Position numbers and translations under genes: made by a program. The notes under the pieces were generated by a model. It saw nothing but the letters and a program-made list of their open reading frames with translations. It did not search any database and had not been told where the DNA came from. A stretch of 43,476 bases of DNA from Candidatus Nanoanaerosalina halalkaliphila (GTDB lineage: Archaea > Nanohalarchaeota > Nanosalinia > Nanosalinales > Nanoanaerosalinaceae): contig JALDAE010000004.1 in the NCBI GenBank assembly GCA_022729335.1, positions 1 through 43,476 of the forward strand. Direction: 5' to 3'. The first letter of the stretch is position 1. Every line of letters begins with the position of its first letter. Of this stretch, positions 26,582-36,603 are shown one piece after another.

Positions 26582-28246
26582 ATGCCAAGCATAGAATTCA
26601 ACAAGAACGACTTGATGGAGCTAATAGGCGAAGAAATGGACGACGAACTGCTAGAAGAACAGCTAACAGAGATAGGAGTAGAGGTGGAAGAAATAGAAGA
26701 CGACAAAATGGAGGTTGAAACCACTTCAGACAGGATAGACCTACTAAGCGTAGAAGGGATCGCCAGGAACCTTAGAAGCTATCTCAAAAAAGAGAAAGGG
26801 CTCAAAAAATACGGTATAATGGACGAGGGGCTGAAGTTCCGTGACAAAGGTGTGGAAGTCAGGCCCGAGGTAGTTGGAGCGGTTGTAAAAGATGTTGAAC
26901 TTAATACCGCGGCCATGAAATCATTAATACAGCTTCAGGAAAAACTACACGGAACATTTGGAAGAGATAGAAAGAAAGTGTCTATCGGGGTACACGATAT
27001 AGAGAACATAAAGTTCCCTCTTGAATACAGGGAATGCGGGCCGGAAGAAATAAGTTTTGTACCTCTGGAAAAAGAGGAGGAAATGAACCTAGAAGAGATA
27101 CTTGAAAAACACGACAAAGGAAAAGAATACGGCCACATAATTAGAGATGGAGAGAAATGGCCCATAATAGTCGATTCGAATGAAAAGGTTCTGAGCTTTC
27201 CTCCGATAATTAACGGTGTCACTACCGAAGTGGACGAGGAAACAAAAGATGTTTTTGTTGATGTAACAGGAACAGACAGGGATGCAATTGAGTACGCTCT
27301 CAACGTTATAGTCACCACACTTGCCGAGAGAAACGGAGAGATACACGAAATAGAGATTGTGAAACCTGATGGTAGCACCGAAAGTTATCCTGATTTATCA
27401 CCTAACGAATTCTCGATAGACCTTGAATACGTTGTCTCGACTGTCGGAATAGATATGGATCGTGAAGATCTTGAGGAATACCTCAACAAGATGGGGCACA
27501 ACGTGGTGTTCGAGAAAGAAGATATAGTTGTGAAAGTGCCCAGTTACAGGGCCGACATGTTGCACCAGGCCGACCTGGTTGAGGACGTGGCCATGGGATA
27601 CGGATACTCAAATATAGAACCGGAACTACCCAATGTGTCTACTATAGGAGAGAAAGATTCTCTTGAAGAATTCACGGATGTTGCAAGAGAGTTGATGGTC
27701 GGACTCGGGTATCAGGAAATAATGAACCCAACTATAAGAAACAAAAAAATCCTTAGAGAGTACATGAGATCTGAAAAAGACGACCTCATAGTTATCAAGG
27801 AACCTGTTTCCGAAAAGTATACCGAGGTCCGTGACACGTTGCTTCCACAGTTACTGGAAACACTCTCCAAAAACACGCACAACAGTTACCCGCAGAAAAT
27901 TTTCGAAGCAGCCGATACAATTATGAAGGACGAGGAAAAACCATACAGAGCTTCTACAGACAAAAAGATTTCAACGGTTCACGCCGGAAAAAACGTCGGG
28001 TACAGCAAGATACTTTCAGAGCTCAGAGGCCTTGTGAACGGACTTGGTAAAGAAATAAATGTAAAAGAAACCGATAAAACTTTCTATATTGACGGCAGAT
28101 GCGCTGAAATCGAGGTTGACGGAGAAAAAGTTGGTCATGTAGGCGAAATCCATCCAGAAGTTCTTGAAAACTTCGAATTAGAAATCCCTGTCTCTGGCTT
28201 CGAGCTCAGTCTGACCCTGCTGAAAGAAAAATGCCAAAGAGACTGA
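26582..28246 (+). CDS. pheT: Phenylalanyl-tRNA synthetase beta subunit
   Basis: MPSIEFNKNDLMELIGEEMDDELLEEQLTEIGVEVEEIEDDKMEVETTSDRIDLLSVEGIAR; VPSYRADMLHQADLVEDVAMGYGYSNIE. Confidence 0.95.
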   Translation: MPSIEFNKNDLMELIGEEMDDELLEEQLTEIGVEVEEIEDDKMEVETTSDRIDLLSVEGIARNLRSYLKKEKGLKKYGIMDEGLKFRDKGVEVRPEVVGAVVKDVELNTAAMKSLIQLQEKLHGTFGRDRKKVSIGVHDIENIKFPLEYRECGPEEISFVPLEKEEEMNLEEILEKHDKGKEYGHIIRDGEKWPIIVDSNEKVLSFPPIINGVTTEVDEETKDVFVDVTGTDRDAIEYALNVIVTTLAERNGEIHEIEIVKPDGSTESYPDLSPNEFSIDLEYVVSTVGIDMDREDLEEYLNKMGHNVVFEKEDIVVKVPSYRADMLHQADLVEDVAMGYGYSNIEPELPNVSTIGEKDSLEEFTDVARELMVGLGYQEIMNPTIRNKKILREYMRSEKDDLIVIKEPVSEKYTEVRDTLLPQLLETLSKNTHNSYPQKIFEAADTIMKDEEKPYRASTDKKISTVHAGKNVGYSKILSELRGLVNGLGKEINVKETDKTFYIDGRCAEIEVDGEKVGHVGEIHPEVLENFELEIPVSGFELSLTLLKEKCQRD

Positions 28247-29014
28247 TTATTTTAGACCAAGCATGTCCTTGAACCTTTGGAACATACCTCTGCTAGGTAC
28301 TTCGTAATCAAGGCCCGCTATGTCAGCAGCCAGACCTCTAAACTTGTGGGAAACATGGTGATCAGGCTCGTGATCAAGCACTGTTGTCTTGTTGGTTATC
28401 GACTGTTTCACAACATCTTCTTCAGGTACCACAGAAACAACAGGGTGTCCTACCATGTCCTCGACCTCTTCAGGAGTGAGTTCATGGTCCTGTCCGCTGT
28501 GTCTGTTCAGCACTGTTCCCAGTACATGGGTGCCCGCCTCCTCTGCTATGGATGAGGTCTTAAGAGCGTCAGTAACTGAAGGTAGATCGGGGTTAGTTAC
28601 CAACAAAAGTTCGTCTGAAGCTTCAAGAGTATTCAAGGCCTCATTTCCTAGACCTGCAGCAGAATCGATAAGTACTATATCTGGCTCGCCCACTGTATCA
28701 TGTATCACATCTTTAAGCCTTTCTGGAGAGGTGTCCTTAAGATCATCGACAGAGATACCTGCCGGAACAACCCTTAGACCGGAGTTATGTACATATGTGG
28801 CCTCTGTTATGTGCGCATCATCCCTTAAAACATCGTGAAGGGTCACCGGATAAAGCGGAACCCCAAGGTGAAAACCAAGGTTAGGATTGGTCAGGTTTGC
28901 GTCAACCACCACAGCATCTATTCCAAACTCCGAAAGAGCGTATCCAAGATTGCTTGTGACGGTTGTTTTACCGACTCCTCCTTTCCCCCCGGAAACAGTT
29001 ATTAGGCGAGTCAT
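28247..29014 (-). CDS. MinD/ParA family P-loop ATPase with C-terminal amphipathic helix
   Basis: MTRLITVSGGKGGVGKTTVTSNLGYAL deviant Walker A; DIVLIDSAAGLG; C-term GMFQRFKDMLGLK. Confidence 0.92.
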   Translation of the reverse strand: MTRLITVSGGKGGVGKTTVTSNLGYALSEFGIDAVVVDANLTNPNLGFHLGVPLYPVTLHDVLRDDAHITEATYVHNSGLRVVPAGISVDDLKDTSPERLKDVIHDTVGEPDIVLIDSAAGLGNEALNTLEASDELLLVTNPDLPSVTDALKTSSIAEEAGTHVLGTVLNRHSGQDHELTPEEVEDMVGHPVVSVVPEEDVVKQSITNKTTVLDHEPDHHVSHKFRGLAADIAGLDYEVPSRGMFQRFKDMLGLK

Positions 29015-29147
29015 GTTTACACAATTACATAATAACGAACAAGTTTAATAAGTATTTGGTGGAGTTTCCTACTTGGCGATAAAAAATGTTAAGTTAAAGC
29101 TGCTTCAGAGAAGAAAAATTTAAACATTAGTGCACAACCAAGTAAAT

Positions 29148-32000
29148 ATGGGTTTCGAGGAAAATCTTAACGAGTTCGAGGAAAAATGGCAGGAAAAATG
29201 GGAAGAAGAAAACGTTTTTGCGCCAGAACCTGACAGCCGTGAAAAATTCTTTATAACTGTGGCATATCCCTATCCAAGCGGAGGTATGCATGTTGGGCAC
29301 GTGAGGACTTACACGCTGCCCGATGTTTTTGCAAGATACAAGAAGATGCAGGGATACAACGTTCTTTTTCCGATGGCATGGCATGTGACAGGTACGCCTA
29401 TAATCGGTGCTGTTAACAGATTAAAGAACGAGGAAAAAGAACAGATAGATGTTCTAAAAAACACTTACAACGTTCCGGAAAAAGATCTAAAAAACCTGGA
29501 AACCCCTATGGAGTACGCCAACTACTTCATAGAGAACAGCTACAAGAAAAATATGAAGAGACTTGGTTTCTCGGTCGACTGGAGAAGAGAATTCACGACC
29601 AATGACGAAAGATACAACAAGTTCATAGAATGGCAGTACAAATCGCTAAGGGAAAAAGGATTAGTAAAGAAAGGAAAACATCCGACAAAGTACTGCACCT
29701 CGGACGAGAACCCCGTGACAACCCACGATCTTCTTGAAGGTGAAAACGCCGAGAAACAGGATTACACCCTTGTAAAGTTCAGAAAAGGAAACAAAGTTTT
29801 CCCGATGGCTACTTTGAGACCTGAAACCGTTTTCGGAGTAACTCATGCGCTTATAAATCCTGATGGAGATTACGTGCAGGTAAAGATTGATGGAGAACTC
29901 TGGATGATCTCAAAGGAAGCTGCCGACAAGTTAGAGCACCAGAACCACGACATAATAATTAAACACGAGATGAAAGGAAGCAAGCTCGTTGGAAAAACCA
30001 TAGAAAACCCTGTTACCCAGGAAAAAATTCTTTTGCTGCCCGCTTCTTTCGTGGATACGGACTCGGGTTCGGGAATAGTCATGTCAGTCCCAGGCCACGC
30101 TCCTTACGACTGGGTGTCGCTCAAGGAGTTGAAGGAGGACGAAGCACTTCTGAAAAAACACAATATTTCGCCTGAAAAAGTAAAGAAGATAGAGCCCAAA
30201 TCGATAATCGAGGTGGATGGATACGGAGAGTTCCCTGCGAGAGAAGAGGTCGAGAAAAGGGATATCACTTCGCAAAAAGAAGAGGACAAACTTGAGAAAG
30301 CCACCGAGGAACTTTACAAGAAAGAGTTCCACAGTGGAGAGCTGAAGGATAACTGTGGAGAATTCGGAGGAACAAAGGTCGAAAGAATTAAAGAAAAACT
30401 TATCAGCAGATTCAAAGAAGACAACAAGTTCGACAGCATGTGGGATTTCTCGGAGAAAGTGAAGTGCAGATGCGGTGGCAAGGTAATTGTTGCAGAGACC
30501 GACACATGGTTCCTGGAGTACGGTAAAAAAGGATGGAAGGACAAGGCAGACACTCTCCTAGGAAACATTGAGACAATCCCGGAAAACACCAGGTCGGACT
30601 ACAACCACACCATCAACTGGCTCGAGTCCTGGCCCTGCATAAGAAACTACGGTCTGGGAACGAAACTACCGTTCGACGAGGACTTCGTAGTTGAACCTCT
30701 GAGCGACTCCACTATATACATGTCGTTCTACACCATAAAACACCTTATAGATGACATTGATCCGGAAAAACTCAAGAAAGAGTTCTTCGACTATGTGTTT
30801 AACGGTGTTGGACCTGTTGAGGAAGTTTCAGATGAGACAGGTATCAGTGTGAACAAGCTGAAGGAGTGTAGAGAGAGCTTTGATTACTGGTATCCTCTTG
30901 ACTGGAGAACCTCCGCTAACGAACTGATACAGAACCATCTTACCTTCATGATGTTCCACCACGCAGCACTTTTCAGCAGCGACAAGTGGCCCAGAGGAGT
31001 TGCTACATGGGGAATGGGGCTTCTTGAAGGCAAAAAAATGAGTTCATCCAAGGGGCACGTGGTTCTTCCGGAAGAAGCCATAGAAAAACACGGTGCTGAC
31101 ACTGTAAGGTTCTTCATGTTCTCTAGCTGCGAGCCCTGGCAGGACTTCGACTGGCGTGAAAAAGAGGTCGAACAGGCAAAGAAAAAACTGGCCAATTTCT
31201 ACAACAGGTCAATGGAGCTACACGGAAAAGGTTCGAACCGCGAGATGAACGAGCTTGACAGATATGTGACCTCTAAATTACAGAAAATAATCAAAAACAC
31301 AAAAGAAGCCATGGAGAATTTCCAGACCAGGAAAGCATCTCTCAAGGCTTTCTATGAGCTGAACAACCTGGTCAAGAAGTACAGAAACAGGTCGAACAAG
31401 CTCAACAAAAAGGTCGTAAATGACCTCGTTGAGACACAGGTCAGGTTGATGGCGCCTTTCATACCCCATATCTGCGAAGAACTCTGGAACAGCTTTGGAA
31501 ATAAAGGCCTTGTTTCACAGGCCGAATGGCCGGAACACGATGAGGCACTGATAGACGAAGATGTCGAGTACCGGGAGAAACTGATGGAGAAAACAGTGGA
31601 TGACATAAAGGATATAGAAAAAATAGTCGGAGAATACGAAAAGATAAAGCTGATAGTCGCTAGGAACTGGAAGAGAAAAGCTTTCAGGGAAATACTGGAG
31701 CTGTTCGAAGAAAAGGGTGAGCTGGATATAGGTTCCGCTATGGATCGTTTCACATCTGATCAGGAGCTGAGGGAACATGCGGACCAGCTTGCAAAGATAG
31801 TCAACAGTTACAAGGAGAACCCAGGGGAACTTCCGGAAAAAGTTCTTTCCACAAAGAAGGAATCAAGACTCTTCATAGATTCTAAGAACTATCTTGAGAA
31901 TGTATTTGACGCTGATGTCGAGGTTGTACCCGAGGACGCCTCGGATCACAAAAAAGCAAAGGAAGCCATGCCCGGCAGACCCGCGATAGTAATGAAGTAG
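29148..32000 (+). CDS. leuS: Leucyl-tRNA synthetase (archaeal type)
   Basis: YPYPSGGMHVGHVRTYTLPDVFARYKKMQGYNVLFPMAWHVTGTPI; KKMSSSKGHVVLPEEAI. Confidence 0.96.
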   Translation: MGFEENLNEFEEKWQEKWEEENVFAPEPDSREKFFITVAYPYPSGGMHVGHVRTYTLPDVFARYKKMQGYNVLFPMAWHVTGTPIIGAVNRLKNEEKEQIDVLKNTYNVPEKDLKNLETPMEYANYFIENSYKKNMKRLGFSVDWRREFTTNDERYNKFIEWQYKSLREKGLVKKGKHPTKYCTSDENPVTTHDLLEGENAEKQDYTLVKFRKGNKVFPMATLRPETVFGVTHALINPDGDYVQVKIDGELWMISKEAADKLEHQNHDIIIKHEMKGSKLVGKTIENPVTQEKILLLPASFVDTDSGSGIVMSVPGHAPYDWVSLKELKEDEALLKKHNISPEKVKKIEPKSIIEVDGYGEFPAREEVEKRDITSQKEEDKLEKATEELYKKEFHSGELKDNCGEFGGTKVERIKEKLISRFKEDNKFDSMWDFSEKVKCRCGGKVIVAETDTWFLEYGKKGWKDKADTLLGNIETIPENTRSDYNHTINWLESWPCIRNYGLGTKLPFDEDFVVEPLSDSTIYMSFYTIKHLIDDIDPEKLKKEFFDYVFNGVGPVEEVSDETGISVNKLKECRESFDYWYPLDWRTSANELIQNHLTFMMFHHAALFSSDKWPRGVATWGMGLLEGKKMSSSKGHVVLPEEAIEKHGADTVRFFMFSSCEPWQDFDWREKEVEQAKKKLANFYNRSMELHGKGSNREMNELDRYVTSKLQKIIKNTKEAMENFQTRKASLKAFYELNNLVKKYRNRSNKLNKKVVNDLVETQVRLMAPFIPHICEELWNSFGNKGLVSQAEWPEHDEALIDEDVEYREKLMEKTVDDIKDIEKIVGEYEKIKLIVARNWKRKAFREILELFEEKGELDIGSAMDRFTSDQELREHADQLAKIVNSYKENPGELPEKVLSTKKESRLFIDSKNYLENVFDADVEVVPEDASDHKKAKEAMPGRPAIVMK

Positions 32001-32001
32001 A

Positions 32002-32298
32002 TCAGTACTTTTTCATGGAATCCTCAAGTTCAAGATCTTTGAGGTGCTTTTCCTCTTTTTTTGCCTCTCCCAGAGCTTTCTCTATCTTCTTGAGTCTTTT
32101 GTCTATCCTGTCAATTCTTGAGAAAAGCTCTGCCATCCCCACCCATATCTGGGCGGTTGATTCATATTTAGAGCTTTTGTAAGCATCTTCCTCTGATTTT
32201 ACCCTTTTCAAAAGTTTCTCCATCTTCCTCTTTATCTCGGGATCAAGATCTTCTCTCCACTTGGAATCCTTGAAAAGTTTCTTTATCGAAACCATCAC
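32002..32298 (-). CDS. Small coiled-coil hypothetical protein
   Basis: Charged helical composition (KRMEKLLKRVKSEEDAYK...RIDRIDKRLKKIEKALGEAKKEEK); no family recognised. Confidence 0.6.
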   Translation of the reverse strand: MMVSIKKLFKDSKWREDLDPEIKRKMEKLLKRVKSEEDAYKSSKYESTAQIWVGMAELFSRIDRIDKRLKKIEKALGEAKKEEKHLKDLELEDSMKKY

Positions 32299-32351
32299 TT
32301 AATAATAACGACAGTCAGTTATAAAAGGGTTTTTGAGTTAAAAACTTTCAA

Positions 32352-33047
32352 GTGGTAAAAGTGGAAGACGGAGACGTTATCGAGATCAACTACGTTGGCA
32401 GGATTAAAAGCAGTGGTGAGGTATTTGACCTCACAGATAAGGAAACAGCAGAAGAAGAAAACGTTGATACAGAGAACATGGAACTTGGTCCTGTTAAGAT
32501 TCTTCTGGGAGAAGGTTATCTTCTAAAAGGTCTTGAAAAAAGAATGAAAGACATGGAAGTGGGAGAAAAGGAAACCATCGAGGTTCCTAAAAAAGATGCT
32601 TTCGGATCCAGAAAAAGCAGTAACATAAAGACTATTTCCGAAAGAGAGTTCAAGAACTACGACGTGACACCTAGAAGAGGTATGCCTGTCGAGGTTGACG
32701 GAAAGAGAGGAAAAATACTAACAGTTAGCAACGGCAGGGTCAAAGTTGACTTCAACCATCCATTAGCTGGGAGAGACCTGGAATACGATGTCGAGATAAC
32801 AAGAAAAATAGAAGATATGGAAGAAAAAGTTGAAGCTGTTATGGACTTCTACATCGATCATGAATACGAGATAGAGGTTGATGAAGGATCCATCAAGGTT
32901 GAGCTGGAAGAAGAGATTCCGGAAGAACTATGTGATAAGCTAGAAGAAGAGGTTGAGAAGTTGAATGATGTTGAAAAAGCCGAGATCGTCTCGGGTGAAG
33001 AAGAGAACGGTAATGGAGATAGCGATGAGGATGAAGAGAAGGACTAG
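32352..33047 (+). CDS. FKBP-type (SlyD-like) peptidyl-prolyl isomerase
   Basis: GTG start; VIEINYVGRIKSSGEVFDLT, LLGEGYLLKGLEKRMKDMEVGEKETIEVPKKDAFG, VDFNHPLAGRDLEYDVEI; acidic tail. Confidence 0.93.
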   Translation: MVKVEDGDVIEINYVGRIKSSGEVFDLTDKETAEEENVDTENMELGPVKILLGEGYLLKGLEKRMKDMEVGEKETIEVPKKDAFGSRKSSNIKTISEREFKNYDVTPRRGMPVEVDGKRGKILTVSNGRVKVDFNHPLAGRDLEYDVEITRKIEDMEEKVEAVMDFYIDHEYEIEVDEGSIKVELEEEIPEELCDKLEEEVEKLNDVEKAEIVSGEEENGNGDSDEDEEKD

Positions 33048-33085
33048 GAATTATATTTAAATCTATAAAGTAGTATGAATTCAAT

Positions 33086-34480
33086 ATGAGAGTATCTGTT
33101 CTTATTCCCGAGTACGATTTTAAAGAGACTCATCCGGAATACGTGAGAAGTGGTTTCAGGGACTCGGAGAGAGCCGGGATACCTTATGTTGAAAATCCGC
33201 TAGGCTTAATGTACCTGTCTTCAGCTTTAAAAGAGAACGGACACGAAGTAGAGCTAATAGACGGCTACTTCCATAATAGAGAAGATATAATTGATAGATT
33301 AAAACAGTTTGAACCTGATCTAGTTGGTATACAGGCTACTGCGCCTTTTTGGTTCAGAGTGAAGGACATATCTAAACAGATAAAATACATTCTGGATGTT
33401 CCGATTGTGGTGGGAGGCTCCCATATAAGGTATGCCGGTGGCGAAATAATTGGTCAATCAGAACACATCGATTATGGCATTGTTGGTGATGGCGAACCTG
33501 CTATTGTTCAACTCTGTGAGGTACTTAAAGGCCAAAAAAAGCCTGAAGATGTGGACGGGCTTTTCTGGAAGGAAGAAGATAATGTTCAACACGCGAAAAA
33601 TAAAACCTCTGAAGCAGATCTTCACGAGCTACCTTTTCCTGATAGAGAAGAGTTTGATCTGTACAGATATAGGCCATCACTTCACAGGGAATTACCGGTA
33701 ACAAGTTTAATAACAGCTAGAGGCTGCAAAATGGGATGTTTATTCTGTCATGCTGCTGCAGATAGATACAGAACGAGGAAAATCAGTGATATTATTTCAG
33801 AGATGAAAGAGATAGAAGAACAGGGTATCAGGGAGGTTTTATTTTACGATCAAACAATGGGAGCTGACAGAGAGAGGCTCATCAAGTTATGTGAAGAGAT
33901 TATAGAACAAGACTTTGATTTCTGGTTACAGGGCAACTTGCGTATAGATGAAGTTGATACTGAAGTTATCAGGAAAATGAAAGAAGCCGGGTTCTGGAAA
34001 GTCTGTATAGGGATCGAATCAGGCGTACAGAAAAGTTTGAATAAGTTAAACAAAAACATAGATGTTGATAAAATCAAAAAAGCAGTCGAGATTGTTGATA
34101 GCTTTGATATCCAGATTTCTGGTACTTTTATCTTGGGTATACCCGGTGAAACCAAGGAGGAGGCAAGAAAAACCATTGAGTTTGCTAAAGAATTACCTAT
34201 CGATTTTGTCAAGTTCTTCCCTTTCACGCCTTTCCCGGGCTCACCTATCTATGAAAATCCGGAAAACGGTAAGATAAAAGATGACCCACTTTTGCTCTGT
34301 CAGAATAGGATAAACTTTGTACCTGAAACCATGACCGAGGAAGAACTGAGACAGCTTATTAAAAACGGTACTAAAGAGTTTTATAGTAGGCCTGGCTATA
34401 TATTAAGGAGAATAAAGAAGATAAGAACATTTGAAGATATTAAACAAAACATTCTGGGTGCATTAGCATACATATTTTGA
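33086..34480 (+). CDS. B12-binding domain radical SAM protein
   Basis: GLMYLSSALKENGHEVELIDG, PIVVGGSHIRYAGGEII, ITARGCKMGCLFCHAAAD (CxxxCxxC), GTFILGIPGETKEEARKTIEFAKEL. Confidence 0.92.
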   Translation: MRVSVLIPEYDFKETHPEYVRSGFRDSERAGIPYVENPLGLMYLSSALKENGHEVELIDGYFHNREDIIDRLKQFEPDLVGIQATAPFWFRVKDISKQIKYILDVPIVVGGSHIRYAGGEIIGQSEHIDYGIVGDGEPAIVQLCEVLKGQKKPEDVDGLFWKEEDNVQHAKNKTSEADLHELPFPDREEFDLYRYRPSLHRELPVTSLITARGCKMGCLFCHAAADRYRTRKISDIISEMKEIEEQGIREVLFYDQTMGADRERLIKLCEEIIEQDFDFWLQGNLRIDEVDTEVIRKMKEAGFWKVCIGIESGVQKSLNKLNKNIDVDKIKKAVEIVDSFDIQISGTFILGIPGETKEEARKTIEFAKELPIDFVKFFPFTPFPGSPIYENPENGKIKDDPLLLCQNRINFVPETMTEEELRQLIKNGTKEFYSRPGYILRRIKKIRTFEDIKQNILGALAYIF

Positions 34481-34488
34481 GTAAAATC

Positions 34489-35472
34489 ATGAAAAACAAA
34501 ATATCAATAGTTATACCTTTTCATAAGGATGTAAAACTTTTAGAAAAGTGTTTATCAGGTATTTCTAATTCTAGTTTTAACGAATATGAAATTATTGTCG
34601 TAAATGATACTTCTAAAGACCTTTCTCATCTAAAAAATGAGTTTGATTTCAAAGAATTGAGTATACCTGAAACAAACGTTTCAAAAGCCAGGAATAAAGG
34701 TGTGAAGGAAGCTGAAAATGATATAATACTATTTATCGATGAAGACGTTGTGGTCAAGGAACACACAATCAAAAAAATCTATGAAAGTTTTGAAAACGAA
34801 GATATAGATGGTTTACAGCCCACATATACTACCGAGTCTTATTACAAAAATTTTGCATCAAGGTTCAAGAACTACTACCTACATTTCCGTTTCTGGTTAA
34901 ACCCTTCAGAGTTTATATCATCCTCCGATACTTTTTGTTTTGCTGTTAAAAAGGATGCATTTGAAAGCGTATCAGGATTTGACGAAGATTTCTTCGCAAG
35001 TTACACATGTGAGGATGAGGATCTGGGTCATAGACTAAACGACAACGGTTACAAGATCAAACTTGATGAAAACATACAGGCCATGCATGTTAAGAAAGAG
35101 ACTGTGTTCAGTCTTTTAGAGATGGAATTTGGCACAGGTAGAAGTATGTCACATCAATTTCTGACAAAGAAGCTCTCTTCGGACTCAAATAGAACAATGC
35201 AGATATCACAGAACGATATAGGTACCATGTTACCAATACTTGCCTCCATATTTTTCATATACGGATTCTTTTTATCATTAATTTTGAACCGGTTATATCT
35301 ATCGGCTTTTTCATTCCTTGCCTTTTCCGTACTTAATTACAAGTTCCTATACTTTCTAAGCAGGTTCGAAAAAATAAGTTTCCTCATCTTTTCAATATTT
35401 ATGCACTTTTCGGGTCTATTTTTCGCAAGTTTGGGGAGTTTATTCGGAATATCCGACTTTTTAAAATCTTAG
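34489..35472 (+). CDS. Family 2 glycosyltransferase with C-terminal TM segments
   Basis: KISIVIPFHKDVKLLEKCLSGI, ARNKGVKEAENDIILFIDEDVVV, CEDEDLGHRL; two or more TM helices at C-terminus. TTG 34477 also possible. Confidence 0.9.
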   Translation: MKNKISIVIPFHKDVKLLEKCLSGISNSSFNEYEIIVVNDTSKDLSHLKNEFDFKELSIPETNVSKARNKGVKEAENDIILFIDEDVVVKEHTIKKIYESFENEDIDGLQPTYTTESYYKNFASRFKNYYLHFRFWLNPSEFISSSDTFCFAVKKDAFESVSGFDEDFFASYTCEDEDLGHRLNDNGYKIKLDENIQAMHVKKETVFSLLEMEFGTGRSMSHQFLTKKLSSDSNRTMQISQNDIGTMLPILASIFFIYGFFLSLILNRLYLSAFSFLAFSVLNYKFLYFLSRFEKISFLIFSIFMHFSGLFFASLGSLFGISDFLKS

Positions 35473-35517
35473 AAAATTATTGATTACCAGGGTAAATGAT
35501 AGAGGGTGAATTAATAT

Positions 35518-36507
35518 TTGGATTTCATAAAAAAAATCAAAACCGGTCTCGATGTACTTGAATGCAAGTTTTTGGGCAAAAGAAAGCCTATCGTAGTTTC
35601 TTTTGAAGTTACTTCCGACTGCCTCAGAGACTGTGACTACTGTTCTTATGAAGGTGATAAAGAAGACTTTTCTACTGATGAAATACTTTCTATGATCTCA
35701 GAAGTTTCCGAGATGGGAACCAAGAAAGTGCTGTTTACAGGAGGTGAACCTCTTTTAAGAGATGATATAGGCAAATTTGTTAGAAAAGCAAAAGAAGAAG
35801 GTCTGAGCGTAAATATAAACACTAATGGAGATTTGTTCTCTCAAAAGATCGATGAAATAAAAGACGCTGATTACGTGGTTTTTAGCCTGGATGGCCCAAA
35901 ACACATACATGATGAGTTAAGAGGGCATGGTTCTTTCAAAAATGTCATGGAATCCATCGAGTTAGCTAAGGAGAAAGGTATCAACATAGGGTTAACCACA
36001 ACAATAACTAGGAAAAATTATCATAGTATCCCCGAGTTGTTAGATATAGTTAAAGATATTCAGGTACCTCTAAAAATACAGAATGTGGCCTGTAATGACG
36101 AAACATTTGGACTAGATGAAAACAAAGACATCAAACTTTCGAAAAAAGAGATGGAAGGAGTGGTTTCAAAGGTTATAGAATTTAAGGAGAAAAATGATGA
36201 GTTAATCAATTTTTCTTATAAGACATTGAAGGATATTGTGAACCTATATAATGAGAGTGGATTTGATTGTGTTGCGGGTATTTTGGCATGTCGTATTGAG
36301 GACGGCAAATTATTGCCCTGTGGTAGAAATTTGAGTGAAAAAAGCGGTGTTGAGATTGAAAACGGTTTCAGGGAAGCATGGGAAAAATTAGATAATTCTG
36401 AAAAGTACTGTAATTATAACTGCTGTACAGGTGCTCTAGAAGAGATAAATGTATGGAACTTAGATCCATCTACACTCAAGGATAATATATTCAATACTCC
36501 TTTCTAA
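35518..36507 (+). CDS. Radical SAM protein with Cys-rich, SPASM-like C-terminus
   Basis: SDCLRDCDYCSYEG (CxxxCxxC), LFTGGEPLLRDDI, VVFSLDGPKHIHDELRG; C-term CVAGILACRIEDGKLLPCGRN..YCNYNCC. TTG start. Confidence 0.9.
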   Translation: MDFIKKIKTGLDVLECKFLGKRKPIVVSFEVTSDCLRDCDYCSYEGDKEDFSTDEILSMISEVSEMGTKKVLFTGGEPLLRDDIGKFVRKAKEEGLSVNINTNGDLFSQKIDEIKDADYVVFSLDGPKHIHDELRGHGSFKNVMESIELAKEKGINIGLTTTITRKNYHSIPELLDIVKDIQVPLKIQNVACNDETFGLDENKDIKLSKKEMEGVVSKVIEFKEKNDELINFSYKTLKDIVNLYNESGFDCVAGILACRIEDGKLLPCGRNLSEKSGVEIENGFREAWEKLDNSEKYCNYNCCTGALEEINVWNLDPSTLKDNIFNTPF

Positions 36508-36603
36508 CCTTGAAAATATAATGTATAGAACTTGCTTTTAATACAGATTATTTTATCTAGAGCATCTCAAAGATATAAATAGAAATTTTATCGAATAAAT
36601 ATT

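Noticed and set aside
29130-32000. Multiple minus-strand ORFs inside leuS and other synthetase genes
   Set aside because: Antisense ORF shadows with Phe/Leu/Ser-rich composition typical of codon-biased sense genes.
23947-32000. TrpRS-PheS-PheT-LeuRS clustering as a functional module
   Set aside because: Probably incidental gene order; no shared regulation evident from sequence alone.
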